Positions 25,664 through 33,148 of a stretch of DNA of 64,000 nucleotides are shown here, piece by piece (positions within the stretch are counted from its first letter, which is position 1; each line of letters opens with the position of its first letter). The notes below the pieces were generated by a model, which saw nothing but the letters and a program-made list of their open reading frames with translations, had not been told where the DNA came from and did not search any database. Source of the stretch: Scandinavium manionii (GTDB lineage Bacteria; Pseudomonadota; Gammaproteobacteria; Enterobacterales; Enterobacteriaceae); NCBI RefSeq assembly GCF_024764775.1, contig NZ_JALIGC010000039.1:124001-188000 (forward strand), written 5' to 3'. The position numbers and the translations under genes were made by a program.

Positions 25664-26365
25664 CTGAACGCTCCGGCTCAGCTCTCTTTGCCACTCTATC
25701 TTCCCGACGACGAAACCTTTGCGAGTTTCTGGGCGGGTGATAACTCTTCTTTACTTGCCGCAGTGCAAACCATGCTGCGTCAGGATCACAGCGGATACAT
25801 TTACGTCTGGTCGCGCGAAGGTGCTGGCCGCAGTCATTTGCTGCACGCAGCGTGCGCCGAGCTTTCACAGCGTGGCGACGCCGTCGGCTATGTTCCGCTG
25901 GATAAACGTACCTGGTTCGTCCCGGAGGTGCTGGAAGGCATGGAGCATCTGGCGCTGGTGTGCATCGATAATATCGAATGTGTGGCAGGGGATGAACCGT
26001 GGGAAATGGCGATTTTTAATCTGTACAACCGCATTCTCGAATCGGGCAAAACGCGTCTGCTGATCACCGGCGATCGTCCACCACGCCAGCTGAATGTTGC
26101 TCTGCCGGATCTCGCGTCTCGTCTCGACTGGGGGCAAATCTACAAGCTGCAACCGCTGTCCGATGAAGACAAACTTCAGGCGTTACAGTTGCGCGCCAAA
26201 ATGCGTGGGTTTGAGATGCCGGAAGACGTCTGCCGCTTCCTGATGAAGCGCCTCGATCGCGAAACCCGCACCCTGTTTATGACGCTCGATCAGCTCGATC
26301 GCGCGTCGATTACCGCTCAACGCAAACTGACCATCCCGTTTGTAAAAGAGATCCTGAAACTGTAG
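25664..26365 (+). CDS. hda: DnaA regulatory inactivator Hda (CTG start)
   Basis: Works with the DNA-loaded sliding clamp to make DnaA hydrolyse its ATP after initiation, preventing re-replication. 233 residues when started at CTG (25664-25666), five bases after TGAGGT. This gives LNAPAQLSLPLYL, with the clamp-binding QLSLPL motif near residue 6, matching E. coli, where the start is also CTG. A start at the TTG at 25688 would cut off the clamp motif. AAA+ features follow: SREGAGRSHLLHA (Walker A) and LVCIDNIECV (Walker B), arginine finger region LASRLDWG. The stop codon sits at the edge of a REP element. Confidence 0.94.
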   Translation: MNAPAQLSLPLYLPDDETFASFWAGDNSSLLAAVQTMLRQDHSGYIYVWSREGAGRSHLLHAACAELSQRGDAVGYVPLDKRTWFVPEVLEGMEHLALVCIDNIECVAGDEPWEMAIFNLYNRILESGKTRLLITGDRPPRQLNVALPDLASRLDWGQIYKLQPLSDEDKLQALQLRAKMRGFEMPEDVCRFLMKRLDRETRTLFMTLDQLDRASITAQRKLTIPFVKEILKL

Positions 26366-26393
26366 GCCCGGCAAGCAACGCGCCGCCGGGCAC
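26362..26393. repeat. REP-like element after hda
   Basis: Palindrome starting GTAGGCCCGGCAAGC and ending GCCGCCGGGCAC, overlapping the hda stop codon. It separates hda from the convergent peptidase operon. Confidence 0.75.
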
Positions 26394-26397
26394 GACA

Positions 26398-27837
26398 TCA
26401 CTTCAAATCATCCAATAGATGCTGCATCAACAGCGGAATTGGTCGGCCTGATGCAACGCTTTTACCACTCTCACGCCACAATGCCGTACCGCTGACATCC
26501 AGATGCGCCCACGGAATTTCCGGTGGGCAGAAATGATGTAGCATCCACGCGGCCGACGCGCTGATCGCCGCATTATTCGTCGGCGTATTACACAAATCGG
26601 CAATCGCGCTTTCGGTCTGTTTTTTCATTCGTCCGTCGAGCGGCAGCGACCATACCTCGTCGCCGCTTTTTTTCCCGGCCTGAACCAGTTGCTCGCGCAA
26701 CATCTCGTTTTGCGTCATTAACCCACTCAGCTCATAGCCCAGCGCTTTAACCACTGCACCGGTCAACGTCGCCATATCGATAATGAAACGGGTCTGCGGA
26801 TGACGCTGGCTGGCCCAGGCAATCGCATCGGCTAGAACCAGACGCCCCTCAGCATCGGTGTTATTGATTTCCACCGTCATCCCATTACAGGCCCGCGCGA
26901 CGCTGCCGGGCTGCATCGCGTCCGGCCCGATGGCGTTTTCGGCTAGCGCCAATACACCCATCACCCGCACCGGCAGGGCCAGTTCCGCGATACTCAGCAT
27001 CAGGCCGAGTACGTTTGCCGCGCCGCACATGTCATATTTCATGGTGTACATGCCGGCGCCTTCTTTCAGCCACAGGCCGCCGGTATCAAACGTAATGCCT
27101 TTCCCAACGTAGCTGCGCACCGGGCCGTCTTTCGCCCCGTCATAATGAATCGCCAGCAGGCGGGGAGGGCGAGTTGAGCCTTTCCCAACGGCGTGCAGCA
27201 GCCCCAGGCCTTGCGCCTGAATGGCGTGTTCATCCAGCACTTCGCAGTACAGTGCAGGAAAACGAGCGCACAGGCGCTGAGCTTCCTCCACCACAAACTG
27301 CGGGATACAGGTTTCCGCAGGGATATCCGCCAGGCGACGCGCCGCCAGCATCCCGTTGGCGACCGCATGCTGCTGACGAAATGCCTCATGCAGCGCTTCA
27401 TTCTGCGATGGCAGGCAGAACCCGGTCAGGCACTTAACCCGCTCGCGCGCCGTTTTGCCGCTTTTCAGGCCAAGATCGTCCAGGCTGTGATCGAGATTGA
27501 AAACCCAACGCAGAACAGGATCACGCACGCAGCTTTCAGTGAGCAAGGTACAATCCAGTGCCACGTTTTCGCTGACGGGCTTTTTGAATAACGGGCGCAG
27601 AGAGGTAAGCAGTTCTTCGGTCTGCATATCCTGCCACGCGGCGTCAGGAATCATTGTAATGCGGGCAAACGGCAGACAGCCAAATTGACAGTCTGCCAGC
27701 TGACCCTTGCGGGCCTGGGCGACCATTTCGGCCAGCAGCGGAATGTCGAACGCTTCCAGCAGCGGGCTGCCAGGTGAGGTAATCAAATGACTGCCGCGCG
27801 GTACGGCTGAAGGTTCGGTGACTAAACGAAATTCCAT
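26398..27837 (-). CDS. M17 (leucyl aminopeptidase family) metallopeptidase
   Basis: Cytoplasmic two-zinc aminopeptidase, 479 residues. The N-terminal about 165 residues are variable. The catalytic domain shows SYVGKGITFDTGGLWLKE (Lys and Asp metal ligands, about residues 245-262), KYDMCGAANVLG (Asp) and the family signature NNTDAEGRLVLADAI (Asp and Glu ligands, bicarbonate-site Arg). It is not the PepA or PepB gene of E. coli by position and differs in the N-terminal part. It is the last gene of a three-gene minus-strand operon with a glycosylasparaginase (three bases away) and a PTS EIIC. A role in freeing the alpha-amino group of a glycosylated asparagine is my inference. Confidence 0.85.
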   Translation of the reverse strand: MEFRLVTEPSAVPRGSHLITSPGSPLLEAFDIPLLAEMVAQARKGQLADCQFGCLPFARITMIPDAAWQDMQTEELLTSLRPLFKKPVSENVALDCTLLTESCVRDPVLRWVFNLDHSLDDLGLKSGKTARERVKCLTGFCLPSQNEALHEAFRQQHAVANGMLAARRLADIPAETCIPQFVVEEAQRLCARFPALYCEVLDEHAIQAQGLGLLHAVGKGSTRPPRLLAIHYDGAKDGPVRSYVGKGITFDTGGLWLKEGAGMYTMKYDMCGAANVLGLMLSIAELALPVRVMGVLALAENAIGPDAMQPGSVARACNGMTVEINNTDAEGRLVLADAIAWASQRHPQTRFIIDMATLTGAVVKALGYELSGLMTQNEMLREQLVQAGKKSGDEVWSLPLDGRMKKQTESAIADLCNTPTNNAAISASAAWMLHHFCPPEIPWAHLDVSGTALWRESGKSVASGRPIPLLMQHLLDDLK

Positions 27838-27840
27838 GAT

Positions 27841-28794
27841 TTACTCCTCAATCGGGGCGCGAATACGCGCGGCGTAAGCCTGCATCCATTCGTCATCCAC
27901 CGGCTGGTAATGGGTTTTCTCCTGACGGCGCTCGGCGCGATACACGGTCAGCGGCTGATTTTCCGTGGCGACCACAAACGAAAACGTTTTGATATTGGTG
28001 GCGGCGCCAAACTCCCCGCGGCGATTCATACACACCACCGACAGGTCACCCGCGCGGCCAAAGCGCGACATCAGCTTGTCTTCCAGCTCAAACACCACCG
28101 AATCCGCGGCGTCCTGCGGTGACATGCCGCCCGCCATCCGACGCACGATTTCATAGCTGGTGCAGCCTTTCATCAGATCTTCGCCAACGCCGGTAGCCGT
28201 TGCCGCGCCTGTTTCACTGTCGCAGTAAAAGCCGGAGCCCATGATCGGCGAATCGCCAATACGCCCGCGTTTTTTCATAAACAGGCCGCTGGTGGAGGTG
28301 GCGACGCTCATTGAACCTTGCTGATCGAGCCCGATAATGCCGACCGTGTCGTGCCCATCATACGGGCTGAGGCCTTTATCGAGCGTTTCGCGACAGCGCT
28401 TGCGGTAGTGCTGCATTGCGCGATCGGTCAGCATGGTTTTCTCGGCAAAGCCCTGTTCCAGCGCCCATTCGCGGGCGCCCTGGCCGACCAGCAGCGAGTT
28501 ATAGCGCTGGCGGCTGAGCGCCTGCGCCACGCGAACCGGATTGGCGATATCAATCAGATTGCCGACGGCACCAAACGCCAGGGTGTCACCGTCCATAAAG
28601 GCAGCGTCCAGTTCAACCTCGCCGTTTTCGGTCGGAAGCCCGCCGTAGCCGACGGATTTGTAGAGCGGAAAGTCTTCGACGGCTACAACGGCATCCACCA
28701 CCGCGGAGGAGGCGGCTCTCCCTGCGGCCAGCGCCGACGCTGATTCAGTCACACCTTCCAGCGCCATTCGCCAGGTTGCAATAATTCCCCACAT
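27841..28794 (-). CDS. N4-(beta-N-acetylglucosaminyl)-L-asparaginase-like Ntn hydrolase
   Basis: Predicted self-cleaving T2-family amidase, 317 residues. SVGYGGLPTENGEVELDAAF (residues 47-66) matches the substrate-side block of glycosylasparaginases. Thr150 in GHDTVG is the expected self-cleavage point and nucleophile. GRIGDSPIMGSGFYCD and GAATATGVGEDLMK hold the Arg, Asp and Gly residues that bind the asparagine alpha groups. These blocks resemble flavobacterial and human aspartylglucosaminidase more than the isoaspartyl peptidase IaaA. No signal peptide, so it should act in the cytoplasm, unlike the exported flavobacterial enzyme. The known reaction yields aspartate and GlcNAc-amine from GlcNAc-Asn. 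Starts two bases after the EIIC stop. Confidence 0.82.
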   Translation of the reverse strand: MWGIIATWRMALEGVTESASALAAGRAASSAVVDAVVAVEDFPLYKSVGYGGLPTENGEVELDAAFMDGDTLAFGAVGNLIDIANPVRVAQALSRQRYNSLLVGQGAREWALEQGFAEKTMLTDRAMQHYRKRCRETLDKGLSPYDGHDTVGIIGLDQQGSMSVATSTSGLFMKKRGRIGDSPIMGSGFYCDSETGAATATGVGEDLMKGCTSYEIVRRMAGGMSPQDAADSVVFELEDKLMSRFGRAGDLSVVCMNRRGEFGAATNIKTFSFVVATENQPLTVYRAERRQEKTHYQPVDDEWMQAYAARIRAPIEE

Positions 28795-28796
28795 CG

Positions 28797-30116
28797 TTAC
28801 GACTCCTGTTTTGCCATCTGGCGAGTTTCATTTTCAGTCAAGATTTCTGCGGCCCGATACTGCTTATCGAGAATGCGCATGAAAGGCAGGTAAAGCATCG
28901 CGCCAATCAGTAAATTCAATATTTGCATCACGCTGCCGGAAAGGTGCCCGGTGACGATAAATCCGCTCAGCACCGGCGGCAGCGTCCACGGAATGAACAC
29001 CCCGGTGGTGACCGCCACTGCGCCAATTTTCATCGCTACGTACTGGATGGTGACCAGTACCAGCGGCACGAGGTTGAACGGGATGAGCATGATCGGGTTC
29101 ATGATGACCGGCAGACCGAACAGCACCGGTTCATTGATGTTGAATATCGACGCACCAGCGCCGAGGCGGGCCACTTCGCGCATGTTTTTACTGCGTGCGA
29201 AAATCAGCATCGCAATAACCAGCGACAGCGTAGCACCCGCCCCACCCATCCAGATCATGTCGAAGAACTGCTCGGTAATGATGTGCGGAGGCGTCACGCC
29301 CGCCTGAATGGCGGCGATGTTGTCCGTCTGATTTTCCATCCACAGCGGACGAATAATGCCGTTGATCATCGAGCCGGAGTTAATGCCCACAGACCACAAA
29401 ATGGTGATGCTAAACACGGTCATCAGCGCACCGAAATACGAGGTGCCGTAGTGGCGAACCGGGGTGGCGACCACTTCATAAATGAACTGGTGAATGGTGT
29501 TGTAGTGGGTGTTTTCAAAGCCGATGCGAATGATCAGCACCAGGATCATCACCAGCAGCGCCGGGATCAGCGCCGCGAACGATTCCTGCACCGCAGGTGG
29601 CACGCCGTCGGGCATTTTGATAACCAGCTTTTTACGCTTCAGCCAGCAAAACAGCTCGGTCCACAGCAGTGAACCGATCATTGCCACAAACAGGCCTTTG
29701 CTGCCGATCCACTCCACCGGCATGACGGTGATACCGCCGTTTTCCGCGACTTTAATAAACGGGGTCAGGATAAGGAAGCTCACCAGCGCCAGAATGCCGC
29801 ACGACACGCGGTCTTCTTTGTAATGCTCCGCCAGGCGATAGGCCACCAGGAAACTGATAAACAGCGACATGGTGGAGAACACCGCATTAAACGGGATCTC
29901 GACAATGCTGCTCCAGCTCTCACCAAAGGTGTGAGACATAAACTGCTGATAGCCCTGATTGGGGAACGACGAAATCACCAGCAGGATCGATCCGACAATG
30001 ATAAACGGCATGAATGAAACATAGGCACCGCGTATGGCGCACAGATGGCGTTGCTGCGCGGCTTTCGCCGCCAACGGCATCAGTTTGGCTTCTAAAAATC
30101 CCAGAACATTGTTCAT
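28797..30116 (-). CDS. lone PTS EIIC permease, lactose/N,N'-diacetylchitobiose (ChbC/CelB) family
   Basis: Inner-membrane sugar channel of the phosphotransferase system, 439 residues with about ten hydrophobic segments. GAYVSFMPFIIVGSILLVI near the start and INEPVLFGLPVIMNPIMLIP (about residues 330-350) are signatures of this family; the latter holds the Glu that contacts the sugar hydroxyl. No EIIA or EIIB is encoded here, so it would need to borrow them (for example from a chb locus) or move sugar without phosphorylation. First gene of an operon with glycosylasparaginase and M17 peptidase. A CRP site lies at about -41.5 of its promoter. Confidence 0.88.
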   Translation of the reverse strand: MNNVLGFLEAKLMPLAAKAAQQRHLCAIRGAYVSFMPFIIVGSILLVISSFPNQGYQQFMSHTFGESWSSIVEIPFNAVFSTMSLFISFLVAYRLAEHYKEDRVSCGILALVSFLILTPFIKVAENGGITVMPVEWIGSKGLFVAMIGSLLWTELFCWLKRKKLVIKMPDGVPPAVQESFAALIPALLVMILVLIIRIGFENTHYNTIHQFIYEVVATPVRHYGTSYFGALMTVFSITILWSVGINSGSMINGIIRPLWMENQTDNIAAIQAGVTPPHIITEQFFDMIWMGGAGATLSLVIAMLIFARSKNMREVARLGAGASIFNINEPVLFGLPVIMNPIMLIPFNLVPLVLVTIQYVAMKIGAVAVTTGVFIPWTLPPVLSGFIVTGHLSGSVMQILNLLIGAMLYLPFMRILDKQYRAAEILTENETRQMAKQES

Positions 30117-30272
30117 TGTGAGCTCCGCACGAGACTGACTGTTTGTTTGTGTGTTATGTATGCGGATTATCAGTGAAAGGCAGGCGGTGAAAGGTGAATC
30201 CGGTCACAATGCCAGCGCGTGACTGATATAAATCTCATATGATTAGTTTTGAATGTTCATCAGGAATTGACG
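30117..30272. promoter_or_regulatory. divergent promoter region of the EIIC operon and the IS481-like gene, with CRP site
   Basis: CRP site GGTGAATCCGGTCACA at 30193-30208 (nine of ten conserved bases). On the minus strand a -10 GATAAT (plus 30171-30166) gives a start near 30159, placing the CRP centre at -41.5. On the plus strand TGATATAAA (30224-30232) is an extended -10 that would start about 39 bases from the same CRP centre. So one CRP dimer could drive or balance both directions. Confidence 0.65.
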
Positions 30273-31103
30273 ATGGAAATTAAGCTGCATGCGAATGCCA
30301 CTACCACGCCGCGCGTGCGTCGTTACCTTCAGCAGTCTGATAAAAGCGACCGTGAACTGGCGAAAGAGCTCGGCATTTCAGTTACTACCGTCCGGCGCTG
30401 GCGCAATCGCGAGCAAACGGGTGACAGGCACACCACGCCACATGTGGTACACAAAGTAATGAGACTTGAACAGGTGGCGCTGGTAAATGCGCTGCGTGAC
30501 ACCCTGTATGCGCCGCTTGATGAACTGCTGTTTATGGTTAATGAAGGCTTGGGTATTCCGATTTCTCGCGCCACGTTGAACCGCTATTTGCGGCCTGCGC
30601 ATCAGCGGAAAAAGGCCGCACCGCAGGGGAAAAAAGCACTGAAGGCGGGCGCAGTGCCGAATACGCTAACGCTACATTATCGGCGGCTGTCGATGACCAT
30701 GGACGACGGTGGTGACCACCATTTGCTGTGGGCGCGTGAACCGCTGAGCGGCTGGTGTCACGCCCGGGTCTATTCCGGTATTTCGTTACCGCTGGTTGAG
30801 AACTGGCTGCAGGAAACGCTGTCGCGCTGTCCGGCTGATATTCAATGTCTTGAGACTGAGCAGGTAAGGTGGCTTGATATTGACGCGCCGGGCGTGAAAG
30901 TTTCCCATCTGCCGCAGCCCACAGCGAGCACGATTACCTTTACGGAAGCCCTGCGTACGCTGGTTCCTGTCGCGAAGGAGCCGGATGCGCTGGTGCAGCA
31001 GTTGAGTGTCTTATGGAATACCGGGAAAACGCAGAAGAAATTGGGAGAGAATACGCCGCAGGGCTTTTTAGAAGCTTACGCTGCGGCATCAAAACCTAGA
31101 TAA
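30273..31103 (+). CDS. DNA-binding protein derived from an IS481-like transposase, catalytic residues lost (putative local regulator)
   Basis: 276 residues. Start is ATG with AGGA seven bases upstream; an in-frame TTG 24 bases earlier has no support. Residues about 25-46 form a helix-turn-helix (SDRELAKELGISVTTVRRW). A second helical unit follows with LRDTLYAPLDELLFMVNEG and ISRATLNRYLR (about 74-107), the layout of the two N-terminal DNA-binding units of IS481-type transposases. Residues about 130-200 still follow the start of the rve core, but the first catalytic Asp position reads TLHYRRLSM and the second reads CLETEQ, so the DDE triad appears gone. No terminal inverted repeats were seen. 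Divergent from the EIIC operon, hence probably its regulator (inference). The 3' end overlaps arsC by 8 bases. Confidence 0.65.
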   Translation: MEIKLHANATTTPRVRRYLQQSDKSDRELAKELGISVTTVRRWRNREQTGDRHTTPHVVHKVMRLEQVALVNALRDTLYAPLDELLFMVNEGLGIPISRATLNRYLRPAHQRKKAAPQGKKALKAGAVPNTLTLHYRRLSMTMDDGGDHHLLWAREPLSGWCHARVYSGISLPLVENWLQETLSRCPADIQCLETEQVRWLDIDAPGVKVSHLPQPTASTITFTEALRTLVPVAKEPDALVQQLSVLWNTGKTQKKLGENTPQGFLEAYAAASKPR

Positions 31104-31452
31104 TTTCCAGCACTTGTTCCGGCGGGCGCCCAATTCGCGCCTGACCGTTTTTCACCACGATTGGGCGTTCAATCAGCTTCGGATGGGCAATCATCGCTTC
31201 AATCAGTGCGTTTTCACTGAGCGCGCTGTCTGCCAGATTCAGTTCTTTATATAAGTCTTCTTTCTGACGCATCAGCTCACGGGCGCTGGTCATGCCGAGC
31301 ATTTTCAGCAGGTTTTTCAGCGTCGCCGCATCGGGCGGCGTGTCGAGATACAGCACCACGTCCGGCTCCACGCCGTTGTCTTTCAGCAGCGCTAAGGTTT
31401 CACGGCTCTTGGAACAGCGTGGGTTGTGGTAAATCTGGACCGCTTGAGTCAT
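31096..31452 (-). CDS. arsC: ArsC-family arsenate reductase-like protein YfgD
   Basis: 118-residue thioredoxin-fold protein matching E. coli YfgD. The N-terminal NPRCSKSRETLALL holds the active-site Cys and the basic residues of glutaredoxin-coupled arsenate reductases; ERPIVVKNGQARIGRPPEQV is the conserved C-terminal block. Despite the name there is no arsenic operon around it. It follows bepA on the same strand, separated by nine bases. True arsenate activity in this group is uncertain. Confidence 0.9.
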   Translation of the reverse strand: MTQAVQIYHNPRCSKSRETLALLKDNGVEPDVVLYLDTPPDAATLKNLLKMLGMTSARELMRQKEDLYKELNLADSALSENALIEAMIAHPKLIERPIVVKNGQARIGRPPEQVLEII

Positions 31453-31461
31453 TGGGTGTCC

Positions 31462-32925
31462 TTACATTTTTGAATAGGGTTTAAACGTTTCCTGCAGCTG
31501 ACGGAACTGGTCAATGCGTGCGTCATAACGTGCCTGCTGCAGACTGCCGAGTTTGACCTGGGCGCTGGCACTGCTGAGCAGGGAAATAGACTGATCGAGT
31601 CGACCGACCAGCGCCATACCTTCTGCCCGCGCCGCCAGCTCCTGATCGCGATTGCCGAGCTTGCCTTCTGCCTGCGCCAGTAAATCCCAACCGTTAACAT
31701 CGTCTTTATAGGCAAAGGTGTAGCGATTAAGCAGCGTGCCCGCTTCCGCCGGATTTCCGGACTGGAGCAGGGCGTTAGCCAGGTTCAACTGAAGCACCGG
31801 ACTGTTGCGTAACTCTTTCGCCGCTTTCAGACGGTTAACGGCTTCAGCGTTTTTGTTCTGGCCCAGCGAAATGTCCGTTGCGAGATCGAGATACCAGACA
31901 TTTTGTGGATTGGCGGTTAACAGTGGCTGCAATTGCTTGCTGGCCTCAACATAGTTATTGGCCTCCATCGCCTGAAGGGCGCGGCCATACTGCGCGGCGT
32001 GCTGCTCGCGAATATTGCCTTTGGACCAGCTGTCGAGCAGGTCGCTGCTGAGCTGGTTCTGACCGTTGTTATACATGCCAAGCGTACGCGCCTTCGCCAT
32101 GTAGAAATCTTCGGAAGACTGCACCACTACTGGACGCATCTGGTTGGCGCGGTTACGTGCATCCGACAGACGGCTTTCTGGCAGGGGGTGCGTCAGCAGC
32201 ATTTCGGGTGGTCTGGAAGAGTAGCGCGACTGATCCATCAGCTTGTCCATAAACTGCGGCATACCCTGCGGGTCGAAACCGGAACGCTGCAACACCTGAA
32301 TGCCGATGCGGTCAGCTTCTTCTTCGTTCTGGCGGGTAAAGCTAATTAGCCCCTGCTGCGTGCCCGCCAGCGTACCGGTTAACGCCGCCATACCGGCCTG
32401 CGGGCTGGCCATTGCCAGCAGAATCGACCCCAGCGCACCGACCCAGGTCAGCGGCGCGTTACGCTTTTGGTCTTCCATTGCGCGCGCCAGATGGCGTTGA
32501 GTAACGTGCGAAATTTCGTGCGCCATCACGGAAGCCAGCTGGCTTTCGGTGTCGGCATAGCGGAACAGCGCCGAGTGCAGGACCACGTTTCCGCCGAAGA
32601 AGGCGAAGGCGTTCAGCTCGTCGTTGTTAATTAAGAAGAAATGGAACGGCGTACGCACCGAGTTGGCATGAGATACCAGGCGCATCCCGAGGCCGTTAAT
32701 GTACTGAACCAGCAGTGGATCGTTAATCAGCGGCGCACTGCCGCGCAGTTGGCGCACGTAAAAGTCGCCCATCTGCATCTCTTGTCCGATGGAGAGCGTG
32801 CTTCCTGCGGTGGTGCCCATATCCGGCAGTGAATCTGCGGAGTCCGCAAAGGCAGGCAAGGCCTGGCTTAGGGTCAACGACGCGATGAGAGTCGCAACCA
32901 GCGTTTTTTTTAACTGCCTGAACAT
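31462..32925 (-). CDS. bepA: beta-barrel assembly-enhancing protease
   Basis: Periplasmic zinc metalloprotease and chaperone that helps mature LptD and degrades stalled outer-membrane proteins. 487 residues. Signal peptide in residues 1-27 (basic start, hydrophobic core, cleavage near ALPAFA). M48 domain with VMAHEISHVTQRH (HExxH zinc motif) and the downstream EEEADRIGIQVL glutamate ligand. The C-terminal half is made of TPR repeats from about residue 310. Transcribed from a clear sigma-E promoter; co-transcribed with arsC. Confidence 0.95.
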   Translation of the reverse strand: MFRQLKKTLVATLIASLTLSQALPAFADSADSLPDMGTTAGSTLSIGQEMQMGDFYVRQLRGSAPLINDPLLVQYINGLGMRLVSHANSVRTPFHFFLINNDELNAFAFFGGNVVLHSALFRYADTESQLASVMAHEISHVTQRHLARAMEDQKRNAPLTWVGALGSILLAMASPQAGMAALTGTLAGTQQGLISFTRQNEEEADRIGIQVLQRSGFDPQGMPQFMDKLMDQSRYSSRPPEMLLTHPLPESRLSDARNRANQMRPVVVQSSEDFYMAKARTLGMYNNGQNQLSSDLLDSWSKGNIREQHAAQYGRALQAMEANNYVEASKQLQPLLTANPQNVWYLDLATDISLGQNKNAEAVNRLKAAKELRNSPVLQLNLANALLQSGNPAEAGTLLNRYTFAYKDDVNGWDLLAQAEGKLGNRDQELAARAEGMALVGRLDQSISLLSSASAQVKLGSLQQARYDARIDQFRQLQETFKPYSKM

Positions 32926-32954
32926 AACTCGGTCCTGTATGTAGGGTGTGCCAG

Positions 32955-32982
32955 TTTGACCGACAACGCGGCGTAACGTTCC
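32955..32982 (-). promoter_or_regulatory. sigma-E promoter of bepA
   Basis: On the minus strand GGAACGT (plus 32982-32976), a 16-base spacer and TCAAA (plus 32959-32955) match the sigma-E consensus GGAACTT-N16-TCAAA in all but one base. Start expected near 32948, about 23 bases before the ATG. Fits control of envelope-stress genes. Confidence 0.8.
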
Positions 32983-33148
32983 ACTGTCGGCTGCACTGGC
33001 AGTTTAGCTGGCTGTGAGACGCCTGAATATACCCTTGCGAGACTTTTGCTACTGGGTGCGGTGCCGCGCAAAAAGCACAGGCAATTTTGTGACATTTCGA
33101 TACAATTCACGCGGGCCTTTTGCCCGCCATTCAGGGAACGGTGTAGTT

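Noticed and set aside
27841..28794. Reading the amidase as isoaspartyl peptidase IaaA
   Set aside because: The GRIGDSPIMGSGFY and SVGYGGLPTENG blocks match glycosylasparaginases better; IaaA has a different pattern around the threonine. Enzyme assay would settle it.
30249..31103. Treating the IS481-like gene as an active insertion sequence
   Set aside because: No terminal inverted repeats or target duplication seen, and the catalytic acidic residues appear missing.
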